Shown: positions 35,433 through 44,810, numbered from the stretch's first letter. The stretch is 64,000 bases of DNA from Deinococcus sp. QL22 (GCF_023370075.1 NZ_CP097149.1:1074001-1138000), one strand, 5' to 3'. The notes: a model not told the origin generated them from the letters alone. Program-made: numbers and translations.

Positions 35433-35508
<76 letters not shown>

Positions 35509-35560
35509 AGAAAACCTTGCTTTGCACAGGAACTGTCTAAAAAGAGACAGGGCGAAAGGG

Positions 35561-35589
35561 AGTATAAGGATTGCCCCCAGCCCTGTCAA
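35561..35589 (-). promoter_or_regulatory. Promoter of tRNA-Lys
   Basis: On the minus strand TTGACA (35589-35584), 17-bp spacer, TATACT (35566-35561): near-perfect consensus. A small hairpin CTGTCT/AGACAG lies in the leader near 35533-35550. Confidence 0.88.
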
Positions 35590-35760
35590 GGCGGCCTAAA
35601 CAGCGTCTACTCTATTTCGGCGGGGTGCCCAGCACGGCGGCGCTGAGGCCGAGGCCAACGGACGGGCGGTGGCTGTGTTGATCGGCAGGGCCGAGACGAC
35701 GGTACGGGAATCATGGGGAATCCGTAGAACAGACACGACGCCCCAGCGCCCCAAACTGCC

Positions 35761-36435
35761 CTAAACCTTCTCCCCCACCGGTTGAGCCAACTCTGCCAGC
35801 CTTTCGCCCACCTCTACAGTCAGTGCCTTGATGCCCCCACGCGATGGCAACGGCGGGCCAAAGCGCACGATCCAGCGCCGCCCGACCCGGCTGATACCGA
35901 CAGGCAAAATTGGGGCGCGGCCTTTGGCGGCGATCAGCGCCGCACCGCCGTGAAGCTCCCCGCCGCCGCGTGTGCCTTCGGGGAAAATGCCGACTGTGCC
36001 GCCTGCCGCCAAAATGCGTAGGCTGGTTCGCACGGCCTTGACATCGCTGATATTTCGGTCTACCGGATAGCTGCCACCTGCCGTGATCAGCGGCCCGGTA
36101 ATGGGGCCAAACAGTTCTTTTTTCGCCATGAACTGCATATAGCGGCCCGGCGGCAGGGCGCGGGCGATCAGGAACGGGTCTAGGCCAGAACGGTGATTGG
36201 CGGCCACCACCAGCGGCGTTCCGGGCGGCGGCACATGCTCGCGCCCGTGCACCTCTAGGCGCATGCCGCTGAGCAGTACGGGCAAATAAGTAATGTCGAC
36301 AACAAAACGGTACACGCGGGGATTGACCACCGGGGTCAATTCCGATTCTTTGGGCTTGGGGGCCGGGGATGAAGCAGTGGGCGCAGGATGGGCGCGGTCA
36401 GCACCCAAGTGTTGAGAAGGGGCGGCGTCGCTCAT
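35761..36435 (-). CDS. 1-acylglycerol-3-phosphate acyltransferase (PlsC family)
   Basis: Membrane-associated acyltransferase of phospholipid synthesis making phosphatidic acid. 224 residues. Motif I NHRSGLD (HX4D), motif III FPEGTRGG, motif II-like region GGSYPVDRN. A 40-residue Pro/Ala-rich N-terminal tail precedes the domain. Start by TATGCT-N6-ATG. Identity as PlsC rather than another LPLAT is likely, not proven. Confidence 0.88.
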   Translation of the reverse strand: MSDAAPSQHLGADRAHPAPTASSPAPKPKESELTPVVNPRVYRFVVDITYLPVLLSGMRLEVHGREHVPPPGTPLVVAANHRSGLDPFLIARALPPGRYMQFMAKKELFGPITGPLITAGGSYPVDRNISDVKAVRTSLRILAAGGTVGIFPEGTRGGGELHGGAALIAAKGRAPILPVGISRVGRRWIVRFGPPLPSRGGIKALTVEVGERLAELAQPVGEKV

Positions 36436-36588
36436 AGGGGCAGCATACCCGTGCTAGGCGGTTTCGTCTTCCTTATTCGGACTGCGTTCCACCCAGACCT
36501 GGAGTAACGCTGGGGGTTCCACACCGCCTGGCCCGTATTTTTTCTCCCCACTTTGCCAGTTGGTCTAAAAACTCAACACAGGAAGCGT

Positions 36589-36876
36589 TCAGTAAGGATC
36601 ATCCCTAGCGTCGTCCGGGTCTTCTTGCTCTGAGCTTTCTTGCTCTGGGCTGTCCTCATCGGCATCTGCCCCGGCCACTTCCGCGCCCCAGCTTCCGGTC
36701 AGCACCGCCCGCACGGCCTCTATGCGCTCATGGCAGGCGGCGTAGGCGGCTTTGGCTTCCTCTAACAGCGGCAGTACACGGTCTAAGTCGGCCTCGCCCG
36801 ATTCCAGTTCGGCGGCAATCCGCGACAATTTCGCGTAGGCGTCGCGGTAGGCCAGAGGGGAAGAAACGTCAGGCAT
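36589..36876 (-). CDS. xseB: Exodeoxyribonuclease VII small subunit
   Basis: 95 residues. The fold signature is a two-helix hairpin: YRDAYAKLSRIAAELESGEADLDRVLPLLEE then AKAAYAACHERIEAVRAVL. The last 30 residues are strongly acidic. With XseA (not in the window) it degrades single-stranded DNA. Start by TAGAAT-N7-ATG, a very good leaderless signature. Head-to-head with the flavin reductase gene, only 40 bp between starts. Confidence 0.88.
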   Translation of the reverse strand: MPDVSSPLAYRDAYAKLSRIAAELESGEADLDRVLPLLEEAKAAYAACHERIEAVRAVLTGSWGAEVAGADADEDSPEQESSEQEDPDDARDDPY

Positions 36877-36916
36877 AGGCCAGATTCTAGCGCCGCAGGG
36901 GGTTAGGCTGAACGCT

Positions 36917-37615
36917 ATGTCCGCCGATCCTCAAGACTTCGTGCCCCCCAACTACACACTCAGCAACCTCACACCCGAAGACTTCACGCACTTTGACCTG
37001 ACCGCGCTGCCTGCCGCTGCCTGCTACAAGCTGGTCACAGGGGTCGTGGTGCCGCGCCCGATTGCGTGGGTCAGCACGTTGGGCGAGGGCGGGCATGTGA
37101 ATCTCGCGCCTTACTCCTTCTTCGGCCTGATGGGGTCAGACCCGCCCGTCGTCGCCTTCGCCCCCGGTGACAGAGCAGACGGCGTGCCCAAAGACACCGC
37201 GCTGAATATTGGCTCTGGCGGCGAATTTACGGTGAATCTGGTGTCGGCGGAGTTGGCCGCCACCATGAACGCCACCGCCACCGACTTTCCGCACGGAGTG
37301 GGAGAGGCGCACACGCTGAATGTGCCGCTAGCAGACGGCGTGAAGGTGCGTGTGCCCCGTGTGGCTGCCAGTCCCGCCGCGCTGGAATGCCGCGAAGTGC
37401 AGACCATCCTGATTGGCCGCACCCGAATTATTCTGGGCGTGGTACTGGGCGTCACCCTCCGCAGCGACGCCGTGCAGGACGCCGAACGCCACCACGTAGA
37501 CACCAATGCCCTAGACCTGATCGGACGCATGGGCGGGCGCGGCAGCTACGCCCTCACGCGGGAAACGTTCGTGTTAGACCGGGTGAGTTACGCGGAGTGG
37601 GAGAAGCGTCAGTAA
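36917..37615 (+). CDS. Flavin reductase-like FMN-binding protein
   Basis: 232 residues with the split-barrel FMN-binding fold: YKLVTGVVVPRPIAWVSTLG, VNLAPYSFFGLMGSDPPVV, GGEFTVNLVSAELA. Family members reduce or bind FMN for a partner oxygenase, or act as flavoredoxins. Partner unknown. TAGGCT-N7-ATG start. Confidence 0.85.
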   Translation: MSADPQDFVPPNYTLSNLTPEDFTHFDLTALPAAACYKLVTGVVVPRPIAWVSTLGEGGHVNLAPYSFFGLMGSDPPVVAFAPGDRADGVPKDTALNIGSGGEFTVNLVSAELAATMNATATDFPHGVGEAHTLNVPLADGVKVRVPRVAASPAALECREVQTILIGRTRIILGVVLGVTLRSDAVQDAERHHVDTNALDLIGRMGGRGSYALTRETFVLDRVSYAEWEKRQ

Positions 37616-37715
37616 GAACATGGTGGGTGGAACGTGGGAAAAGCGCGGGTGGGCAGAAAGATCAGACTTTTTAGTTCTGAACTTTGAAGCAACCCTAGAG
37701 ATTCATTTCACATCT

Positions 37716-37829
37716 CCACGATCCACGATCCACGATCCACGATCCACGATCCACGATCCACGATCCACGATCCACGATCCACGATCCACGATCCACGATC
37801 CACGATCCACGATCCACGATCCACGATCC
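37716..37829. repeat. Tandem repeat of CCACGATC, 14 units
   Basis: Fourteen perfect 8-bp units plus two bases, immediately upstream of the psuG promoter: the -10 box TACACT begins 4 bp after the last unit, so the -35 region lies inside the array. Each unit contains GATC. Upstream at 37622-37645 a sequence like the left arm of the hairpin at 15128 is seen (GGGTGGAACGTGGGAA), which suggests the array grew from the right arm of a similar hairpin. Confidence 0.95.
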
Positions 37830-37844
37830 CTCTACACTTCCCCT

Positions 37845-38783
37845 ATGACTTCCTCCCCCATCCGAACCACCCATCCCCTGCTCGATCTTCACCCCGAAGT
37901 GGCCGAGGCGCTGGCCGCCGGAAAAGCTGTAGTGGCGCTGGAAAGCACCATCATCAGTCACGGGATGCCCTACCCGCGCAATGTGGAGATGGCACGCGGC
38001 GTGGAAGACCTGATCCGCGCCGGGGGAGCCGTGCCAGCCACGATTGCCGTGCTGGGGGGCCGCCTGAAAGTGGGCCTGACGCCGGGTGAACTGGAACTGC
38101 TGGCCACCGACAAAAACGTGCAGAAAATCAGCACCCGCGACTTGCCGGTCACGGTGGCGTTGGGCGGGCATGGGGCCACCACCGTCGCGTCTACCATGCG
38201 AATTGCGGCGCTGGCGGGCATCCGGGTGTTTGCCACGGGCGGTACAGGCGGCGTCCACCGGGGCGGCACCCAAACGCTGGACGTGAGCGCCGACCTGATG
38301 GAACTGGCCCGCACCGACGTTTGTGTGGTCAGCGCGGGTGTCAAAAGTATTCTGGATATCGGCCTGACGTTGGAATATCTGGAAACGCAGGGCGTTCCGG
38401 CCATTACGCTGGGCAGCGAGGAATTCCCGGCCTTCTACTCGCGCTCCAGCGGCTTCCGCTCGCCCCTGACCGTGAAGACGGAGGAAGAAGCCGCCCGCGT
38501 GCTGCACGCCAAATGGTCGCTGGGCATAGGCGGAGGCGTGCTGCTGGCAAATCCGGTTCCTCTGGACGCCGAGATTCCCGCCGCCGACATCACCCCGCAC
38601 ATAGAGCAGGCATTGGCCGACATGGACGCGCTGGGGCTCACAGGCAAAGACACCACGCCGTATCTGCTGGGCCGCATCGTGGAAATTACCGGGGGCCGCA
38701 GCCTGGACACGAATATTGCGCTGGTACGCCATAACGCGGCAGTGGCGGCGCGGGTGGCGCGGGCGTATGCGGCTCTGCGCTGA
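37845..38783 (+). CDS. psuG: Pseudouridine-5'-phosphate glycosidase
   Basis: Splits pseudouridine 5'-phosphate into uracil and ribose 5-phosphate. 312 residues, normal length. Family segments: VVALESTIISHGMPYP, PATIAVLGGRLKVGL, ISTRDLPVTVALGGHGATTV, FATGGTGGVHRGG, VVSAGVKSILDIGLTLEYLETQGVP. All key regions intact. Start by TACACT-N6-ATG, just downstream of the 8-bp tandem array. No pseudouridine kinase (psuK) is adjacent. Confidence 0.95.
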   Translation: MTSSPIRTTHPLLDLHPEVAEALAAGKAVVALESTIISHGMPYPRNVEMARGVEDLIRAGGAVPATIAVLGGRLKVGLTPGELELLATDKNVQKISTRDLPVTVALGGHGATTVASTMRIAALAGIRVFATGGTGGVHRGGTQTLDVSADLMELARTDVCVVSAGVKSILDIGLTLEYLETQGVPAITLGSEEFPAFYSRSSGFRSPLTVKTEEEAARVLHAKWSLGIGGGVLLANPVPLDAEIPAADITPHIEQALADMDALGLTGKDTTPYLLGRIVEITGGRSLDTNIALVRHNAAVAARVARAYAALR

Positions 38784-38827
38784 GGCGGAACGCAAAAGCG
38801 TCTAACACGGAGTCAGACCTGAAAAGC

Positions 38828-39850
38828 TCAGCGCACAGAGGTCAAGGTCAGTACACTGCTCCCGCCCAATTGCAACGAGAAATTGACTTCTCCGGCGTCC
38901 TGCCCTTCCGGAGCCGTCAATTTGCCCTTCACTTCGGCGGCGTAGCTTTCGGTGCGGGTGGCACTGACAGGCAACCCATCGGGCCGCACGCGCAGTTCTC
39001 CGGAAAGGCTGTAGTTGCTGAGGGTCGTGGTCAGGTTGGCGCTCTGCCCGGTCACGATCTGCTGGCCCTGCACGATCCGGGCGGTGCGGCTGAAGACCAG
39101 TAGCCCGCTCTGTACGCCTTCAAAGCGGAGTTGCTGCTCCACGCTGATGGCCTGCGTTTCGCGGTTGCCCGTGCCCAGGCCTGCCAACGGATTGCTGGGC
39201 TTCAGGGTTTTGGTGCGCGTAAAGACTGTGCCGGGGGTCAGGGGTTTGCCCAGAATTCCAAATGCCGCCGGATCGAAGTTGGCAAGCAGATCGGCGTGCA
39301 GGGCGGCCAGCAGCGTATTCAGATTGCCCAGAATGCCCGCCAACGGGTCGGCATTTTCGGGCGATTCGTCGGGCTGGAAGATGAGCGTGGCACTCGCTCC
39401 CAACGTTCTCACGGAGCGCAGCGTCAATGGCTCTGCCCCCTCATCGGTCAGAATGGAGGTATACAGCAACTTGCCGGGCGTCCCCGCAGCGGGCAGCACC
39501 TTCACAAACTGCTTGAACGGCTGCACCGTCTCGCCCGAACGCGATTTCAGAGCCGTCTGAAACTGCGCCTGTGCGTCTTTGGCCTCGGCTTCCGGCACGC
39601 CCGTCAGGACAAAGTCGCCGCCGGTAAACGTGACCCGCGTGACCTCGTTGCCCCGGTATTCGCGCACCGTGCCGACTGGGGCCGTGAGGGTGATGGGCAT
39701 GGTGGGCAGCGTTGATGCAGCGGGTAATGTGAATGCCTGCCGAACGGGTCTAGGCGGCGTGGCAGGAATGCTGCTCTGGGCCACTGCCGGAGCAAGCGGG
39801 GCCGAAGCAAACGACAGGGCCACAGACAGGAGCAACAGGAAACGGCGCAT
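38828..39850 (-). CDS. Secreted protein of unknown function
   Basis: 340 residues. Signal peptide at about 1-24 (ends APAVAQ). The rest is beta-rich, with a repeated look of expression-type strands, and ends in GGSSVLTLTSVR. No Cys in the mature part. No family recognised. A good leaderless start (TACGCT-N6-ATG). It converges with psuG. Confidence 0.75.
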   Translation of the reverse strand: MRRFLLLLSVALSFASAPLAPAVAQSSIPATPPRPVRQAFTLPAASTLPTMPITLTAPVGTVREYRGNEVTRVTFTGGDFVLTGVPEAEAKDAQAQFQTALKSRSGETVQPFKQFVKVLPAAGTPGKLLYTSILTDEGAEPLTLRSVRTLGASATLIFQPDESPENADPLAGILGNLNTLLAALHADLLANFDPAAFGILGKPLTPGTVFTRTKTLKPSNPLAGLGTGNRETQAISVEQQLRFEGVQSGLLVFSRTARIVQGQQIVTGQSANLTTTLSNYSLSGELRVRPDGLPVSATRTESYAAEVKGKLTAPEGQDAGEVNFSLQLGGSSVLTLTSVR

Positions 39851-39892
39851 GCTGAAAGCGTAGCGCCTGCCTGCTGAACTAAGTTCCTCGCC

Positions 39893-40005
39893 GTAAAGCT
39901 TTAGCTTTACCGAGCGGAGCGAGAAACGAAGAAAGTACGGTGCCCTGGGAATGGAGCGGTTCCGGTGATGTTCTGGAAACGCGCAATGTTAAGTGCGCCG
40001 TACTT
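39893..40005 (+). repeat. Structured intergenic repeat, copy 2
   Basis: Hairpin A GTAAAGC/GCTTTAC (39893-39899 with 39904-39910, 4-nt loop); exact box CGAGCGGAGCGAG (39911-39923); hairpin B outer stem AAGTACGGTGC (39933-39943) pairs with the 3' arm GCGCCGTACTT (39995-40005) with one G-T pair; inner hairpin TTCCGG/CTGGAA. Compared with copy 1, several stem positions change on both sides so that pairing is kept. Confidence 0.8.
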
Positions 40006-40015
40006 AAGGCTCTGT

Positions 40016-40777
40016 TCAGGCCAAGCTACCTGCGCTGATGTGGGTCGGTGTCAGGAACACCTGCCCCGGCCCCTGCAAGGTGTACACGAAGCCTTCTCCG
40101 CTTCGGGCGGCGTTACGAAGGCCCTTTACGAGTGCGCCCAACTGCGGGTTCATCGTGCCCGTGTACATCAGCATCATGTCGCCGTCTACGGTCACGGTTT
40201 CGCCCGCCTGCACGTCCAATACTTCTACTTCATGCACGCTGACCGGGCACTCGATCACAAACAGGCCCTCACCGTCCAACCGGGGCTGCATCAGGCCGTT
40301 GCCGCTCATGGCACCTTGCACCTTTTTATGCGTGTGGGTGCTGAGTTTTAGTGATCCCTGCGCGGCGTAGTAGGCGCGGTCATCAATGAGCATGCTGTCC
40401 TGGCCTTCCATGGTGGCAAAAATAAAATGCTTGTGCGTCGGCTCTGTCCACACTTCACCCGTACCGCTGACCCGCGTGCCAAAGGCCGATTCGCCGCTGC
40501 CTGCTCCCCGCACGGCACGGCTCAGAAAGCCGCCCTGCTGCTGCTGCACCACGCTAAAGCTCAGGCGGCCCTGTGCATAGGACAGGATGCCCGGTTCCAG
40601 CGTCACACTGTCGTTGTTCAGCGTAAATTTGACCTGTCGCTGCCCCGTGTCGGCATAGATTTCGCGGAAGTGCGGTTCCGGACTCTGCACGAGTTGATCG
40701 GTGACGCGGCATATGGCGTACAGCTCGGCCTTCAGCCCCCCGTAACTCTCCTCACTGATCTTGATGCGGTAGCTCAC
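40016..40777 (-). CDS. AIM24-family protein
   Basis: 253 residues from GTG 40775-40777, selected because TATCCT-N6-GTG precedes it. The pattern (KVQGAMSGNGLMQPRLDGEG, LFVIECPVSVHEVEVLDVQAGETVTVDGD, YTGTMNPQLGALVKGLRN, LQGPGQVFLTP) is that of the AIM24/TIGR00266 family, a triplicated beta-helix-like fold also found in mitochondria. Biochemical role unknown. Its promoter lies about 45 bp from the tRNA-Pro remnant. Confidence 0.85.
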   Translation of the reverse strand: MSYRIKISEESYGGLKAELYAICRVTDQLVQSPEPHFREIYADTGQRQVKFTLNNDSVTLEPGILSYAQGRLSFSVVQQQQGGFLSRAVRGAGSGESAFGTRVSGTGEVWTEPTHKHFIFATMEGQDSMLIDDRAYYAAQGSLKLSTHTHKKVQGAMSGNGLMQPRLDGEGLFVIECPVSVHEVEVLDVQAGETVTVDGDMMLMYTGTMNPQLGALVKGLRNAARSGEGFVYTLQGPGQVFLTPTHISAGSLA

Positions 40778-40831
40778 CCGGCCAGGATAACGCAGCGAGA
40801 TAATGGAGGAACGGGAAGCCAACATTGCTGC

Positions 40832-40870
40832 TGGTCGAGGCGACAAGATTTGAACCTGCGGCCCCTACCA
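40832..40870 (-). pseudogene. Partial tRNA-Pro (3' part), possible attachment site
   Basis: Matches the tRNA-Pro(GGG) gene at 44602-44640, including the CCA, with only two mismatches (40856, 40861). Similarity extends 4 bp beyond the tRNA end and stops near the anticodon loop. Same orientation as the intact gene 3.77 kb away. Confidence 0.85.
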
Positions 40871-41121
40871 ACCTAGACGGAGCCGTCACGGTCTGTGCCT
40901 GTTCTTGCTCAATCTGCGTCTGAGACACACTCTTTGACGCTTGCCTCTACAGGCCTTTCCCCGATTGCCCTGCTCTGTCCCAGTCCTGTAGCAAGCGACA
41001 CTGTGCTCAAAAAGAGCGACTGGCACGCGAAAGAGGCAGCATTCCGAATCTGAAAAGACAGCCTATAGTTCAAAATTTGTGGATCTAGGCTTTGAGGCTC
41101 TCAGCTTCCTGCCCGTGACGC
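40871..41121. other. Intergenic stretch with nothing recognised
   Basis: Between the tRNA remnant and the SDR stop. No reading frame with a start signal, no strong hairpin and no repeat was found. Confidence 0.5.
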
Positions 41122-41985
41122 CTACCTAGTCTCCCCCCTGACATCCGCCCCACTGCGGCGGGCCATCAGTGAACCTAAGATTCCCCAGTACGTGCCGGGC
41201 AACAGCCGCGTCAGCACGTCCAGCACTTTCGCGTCGCTGCCGACCAGCACACGCGGCGTCCGGCGCTCGGCAGCCCGCAGGATGATGGTGGCGGCTACCG
41301 CCGGGTCGAGGCTCAGCACCCGGTTCATGGCCTCCTTTCCGGCCTCGGCCTCCGCTGCACTCGTCCCCGGCGCAGTCAGGGCGTTGTTGGCGATGTTTGT
41401 CCGGACGCCCCCCGGATGCACCACCGTCACACCGATGCCGCGTGGGGCCAGCTCATGCCGCAGCACCTCGGAAAAGCCCCGCACCGCGAACTTACTGGCC
41501 GCATAGGCACTCTGCCCCACCGGGCCAAGCAGCCCGTACAGGCTGGACACATTCACGATCTGCGGGAAAAGCTCCGCACTCAGGGCAGGCAGAAAGGCCT
41601 TGACCAGCGCCACCGGAGCGCGGAAGTTGACGCTCTGCACCCACTCGAACTGCTCCAGCGTGATCTGCTCGAAGGTGCCGCCGAGGGCCACGCCCGCGTT
41701 GTTGATCAGCAGCGTGACGCGGCGGTGAACGTGCAACACGTCGTCGGCAAGCTGCGGAATCTCGGCGGTGCGGCTGAGGTCGAAGGTATGCGCTGTGACG
41801 CGCAGCCGGGGGTGGGCCTGCCCTAGGTCGCTGGCAAGCCTAGTCAGGCCCGCCTCGTCCCGGTCAATGAGGGCAAGGTGGCTGCCCTGCCCAGCCAGTT
41901 GCAGGGCCAGCGCCCGGCCAATCCCGCTGGCCGCGCCCGTGACGACAGCGACTCCCCCCTCAAACGTGTACGGCGGCAAGTTCAT
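41122..41985 (-). CDS. Short-chain dehydrogenase/reductase of the BVMO operon
   Basis: 287 residues from ATG 41983-41985 (MNLPPYTFEGG). NAD(P) loop VTGAASGIGRALAL, NNAG in LLINNAGVALGG, catalytic Ser in VNVSSLYGLLG, YAASK. A C-terminal extension ends in a basic segment. It starts inside the stop of the monooxygenase gene (ATGA), so it is the last gene of a three-gene coupled operon. Likely oxidises an alcohol to the ketone used by a Baeyer-Villiger enzyme; this is inferred from the neighbours. An in-frame opening further upstream overlaps the monooxygenase and is not its start. Confidence 0.88.
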   Translation of the reverse strand: MNLPPYTFEGGVAVVTGAASGIGRALALQLAGQGSHLALIDRDEAGLTRLASDLGQAHPRLRVTAHTFDLSRTAEIPQLADDVLHVHRRVTLLINNAGVALGGTFEQITLEQFEWVQSVNFRAPVALVKAFLPALSAELFPQIVNVSSLYGLLGPVGQSAYAASKFAVRGFSEVLRHELAPRGIGVTVVHPGGVRTNIANNALTAPGTSAAEAEAGKEAMNRVLSLDPAVAATIILRAAERRTPRVLVGSDAKVLDVLTRLLPGTYWGILGSLMARRSGADVRGETR

Positions 41986-43484
41986 GCTCTGGCCCGCGCT
42001 CTGGACAGCAGCGGCAGCAGGCGCACCGGGCTCAGCTGCCCCCGGTACAGCGCTGGGTCGAAGTGCCTTAGCGCCCTGCGAAAGCTCGCCGCACGTTCGG
42101 GCCAGAGGGTGCTGTTGCGGCCCGTATCGTCGAGGTAATAGGACGTGCAGCCGCCCTGCACCCACACCGACTTGCTCAGCTTGTCCTGAAGGGCTGCGTT
42201 GTAGGCCGCCTGCGCCTGTGGGGTCGGCTCCAAACTGGCAAGGTGAGAAGCGTCCATATACGTCAGAGCGTCCAGAATGTACCCGATCTGCGCCTCGGCG
42301 ATGTACACGATGCTGTTGTGCCCCAGCGCGGTGTTCGGCCCGACGATCATGAACAGGTTGGGAAAGCCCGCGATGGTGGTACCGTGCAGCGCCTGCATAT
42401 GCGGGTTCCAACCCTCCATCAGCGAGCGCCCACCCGCCCCGAAAATAATCCTCGCCACCGGGGGATGCGTGGCGTCGAAGCCCGTGCCGCCGATCAGCAC
42501 ATCGAATTCGCGCTCTTTGCCGTCCTGCGTGACGATGCGGCTGCCGCGTACCTCCCTGATGGCGTCGGTGACGAGTGCCACGTTGGGCTGCGTGAGGGCC
42601 GGGTAGTAGTCGTCGCTGACCAGAATGCGTTTACAGCCTGCGCGGTAGGTCGGGGTCAGCCGGGCACGCAGGGCTGGGTCGCTTACCTGCGCTGCCAGAT
42701 GCTTGCGCCCGATGGACTCGGCGGCCTTGCGAAACCGTTCGTTCGTGAACGACAGGAACCGCGCCTCCGCGACACCGAACAGCCATTGCCGCTGAAGGCG
42801 CTGCACCAGCGGATAGCGCCGGAACAGGCGGCGTCAGCCCTCGCTGGTGGGGTGATCCATGCGCGGCATCACCCAGGGCGCGGTGCGCTGGAACACCGTG
42901 AGCTGCCCCGCCACCTTCTGCACTTCCGGCACGAACTGGATGGCCGACGCGCCCGTGCCGATCACCGCGACCCGCTTTCCCGTCAGGTCAACCCTATGAT
43001 CCCAGCGGGCCGAATGGAACTTCTGGCCCCCAAAGCCCTCCAAGCCGGGAATGTCAGGCCATTTGAGTTGAATCAGCGGGCCGTGCCCGGAAATCAGCAC
43101 GCGGGCGGTATAGGCTCCCTCACTGGTCTGGATGCACCACAGCGCCGCGCCCGCGTCCCACTCTGCCCGCTGCATCTCGTGCCCGAAACGGATATGGGAG
43201 CGCACCCCGAAGCGGTCGGTGGTGGCCTTCAGGTAGGCGAGGATTTCCGCCTGACGGGCGTATTTGTGCGTCCAATCGGGATTGGGGGCGAACGAGAAGG
43301 AATACAGGTCGCTCTTGATGTCGCAGGCGCAGCCCGGATAGGTGTTGTCGCGCCAGGTGCCGCCGACCTCATGGGCACGCTCGAACACCACAAAATCCTC
43401 TACGCCGCTCTGCTTGAGCCTGATCGCCATGCCCAGTCCGGCAAAGCCCGCGCCGAGAATGGCGATGTCTGTGTGGGTGGTCAT
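41982..43484 (-). pseudogene. Flavin monooxygenase (Baeyer-Villiger type) interrupted by in-frame TGA
   Basis: First 216 codons: FAD loop ILGAGFAGLGMAIRLKQSG, VGGTWRDNTYPGCACDI, the Baeyer-Villiger fingerprint FGGQKFHSARWD (FxGxxxHxxxWD), and NADPH loop VIGTGASAIQFVPEV. Then TGA at 42834-42836. The same frame continues with no shift (RRLFRRYPLVQRLQ ...) for 283 further codons carrying normal C-terminal family sequence (GTGFDATHPP, GPNTALGHNSIVY). Total 500 codons, the usual family length. Either a single nonsense mutation, a sequencing error or readthrough. A GTG at about 42804 could allow restart, but the product would lack both nucleotide loops. Start and stop both overlap neighbours by ATGA. 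Confidence 0.88.
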
Positions 43485-44446
43485 GTGGAGTTCTCCTGAA
43501 GGCTGGTCTCTTGGAGGCTGGGTACGTTGATGAAGCCGAGGACGAGGGCGCTGAATTCTCCGGCCCGTTCGACCTGCGGCAGATGCCCGGTGTTCTTGAA
43601 CAGGTGACTGCGGGCGTGCGGATAGGCATTCTGGGCGGCGCGGAGGTGGTGGGCCGGAAGAATCTGGTCGTATTCACCCCAGATGAGCAGGGTCGGAAGC
43701 TGACGCGCTGCAAGTTGCCGAATCAACGTGTCCCGCCAGTCTGGCCGGATGCCCCGCCAGGTGCCGAGATGCCGGGCGACGCTGAGGTAGGCGCGGCTGC
43801 GGTTGGGTTGTTCCGCTACCAGTTCGGCGTGCTGCAGGCGCTCTGGGGTCATGAAAGCTGAGTCGCGGAAAATGGAACGCACGACGCGGGCAGTCGAGCG
43901 GGGATGAGGGCGCAGCAGCCGCTCACCGAGGCGCGGAACGGTCAGCAGGCGCAGCAAGGGGGTGACTTCTGCGCCGAAGCCCGCGCTGTTGACCAGTACC
44001 AGACGGGCGGCGCGCTCCGGGTACATCACCGCGAACTGCTGGGCCACCGCGCCGCCCAGAGAATTGCCGATCAAGGTGGCAGGCCGCGTTTCGCCCACAG
44101 CATCGAGGAAATGCTGGACGAAGCGGGCGAGGCCAGCCAGCGAGTAAGGCACGTCGGGCTTGTCGGTCAGGCCAAAGCCGATCAGGTCGAGGGCGTACAC
44201 CCGGTGACGCTCAGCCAGCGGCGCAAGCACCTCATGCCAGTCCTCTAAGCTCTGGCCGATGCCGTGCAGCAGCACGAGAGGCGGGCCGTCACCGAGGGCG
44301 ACATGACGGGTGCGAACGCCGGAGACACTCAGGAAGGTGGGCATTGGGGGGACGGCAGGTGGGAGACGGGACACGGTGGCCCTCCAGAACGGTGAGGCAA
44401 GTACCGGGGCAAGAAAGGAGTCAGGGGACAGCTCATAGTGTGCCAT
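43481..44446 (-). CDS. Alpha/beta hydrolase of the BVMO operon
   Basis: 321 residues from ATG 44444-44446 (MAHYELSP), preceded by GGGTGG; a later Met (MPTFLS, 44344) is possible. Oxyanion segment LVLLHGIGQSLEDW, nucleophile elbow LIGNSLGGAVA, Asp in LIWGEYDQILP, His in FKNTGHLPQVE: full catalytic triad. Likely esterase or lactonase acting on the product of the monooxygenase. First gene of the operon, coupled to it by ATGA. The set resembles BVMO-esterase-SDR operons of actinobacteria such as mymA. Confidence 0.88.
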   Translation of the reverse strand: MAHYELSPDSFLAPVLASPFWRATVSRLPPAVPPMPTFLSVSGVRTRHVALGDGPPLVLLHGIGQSLEDWHEVLAPLAERHRVYALDLIGFGLTDKPDVPYSLAGLARFVQHFLDAVGETRPATLIGNSLGGAVAQQFAVMYPERAARLVLVNSAGFGAEVTPLLRLLTVPRLGERLLRPHPRSTARVVRSIFRDSAFMTPERLQHAELVAEQPNRSRAYLSVARHLGTWRGIRPDWRDTLIRQLAARQLPTLLIWGEYDQILPAHHLRAAQNAYPHARSHLFKNTGHLPQVERAGEFSALVLGFINVPSLQETSLQENST

Positions 44447-44560
44447 GTGGTGGCCACCCAGACGCAGGCCCACCCCCTTCTTCCTTGGCAGAGGCAGCTT
44501 CCTTAACAGCAGTAAACAGCTCTTCAGCGCGCTCGGCATAGACGGGGGAACACGCCCAAC

Positions 44561-44597
44561 AAAACAAGCCCGCCCTGAACTGAATCAGAGCGGGCTT
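44561..44597 (-). terminator. Terminator of tRNA-Pro
   Basis: On the minus strand AAGCCCGC (44597-44590) pairs with GCGGGCTT (44573-44566), followed by a TTGTTTTG run, 5 bp past the tRNA end. It is not present next to the partial tRNA copy at 40832. Confidence 0.8.
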
Positions 44598-44601
44598 CTG
44601 C

Positions 44602-44678
<77 letters not shown>

Positions 44679-44810
44679 CTGCCAGCCACAGGAATATAGA
44701 CGTTATAGGCGGTGCGGTCAAGTGCGGCCCGCCAATGGGGGCATCCGGGCACAGGCGCTTGCTGCCCACCTGCCTCACTGCAACGCGCACAGCACGGTAT
44801 CTTGCAGAGC

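Noticed and set aside
37716..37829. CRISPR array
   Set aside because: Units are 8 bp with no spacers and no cas genes nearby; it is a simple tandem repeat.
42834..42836. Selenocysteine codon in the monooxygenase
   Set aside because: The TGA lies in a linker away from the active site and no SECIS-like hairpin or selenium genes are seen; a nonsense change is simpler.
42243..43499. A 418-codon open frame on the plus strand
   Set aside because: Antisense to the interrupted monooxygenase; composition is that of a shadow frame and it has no motif.
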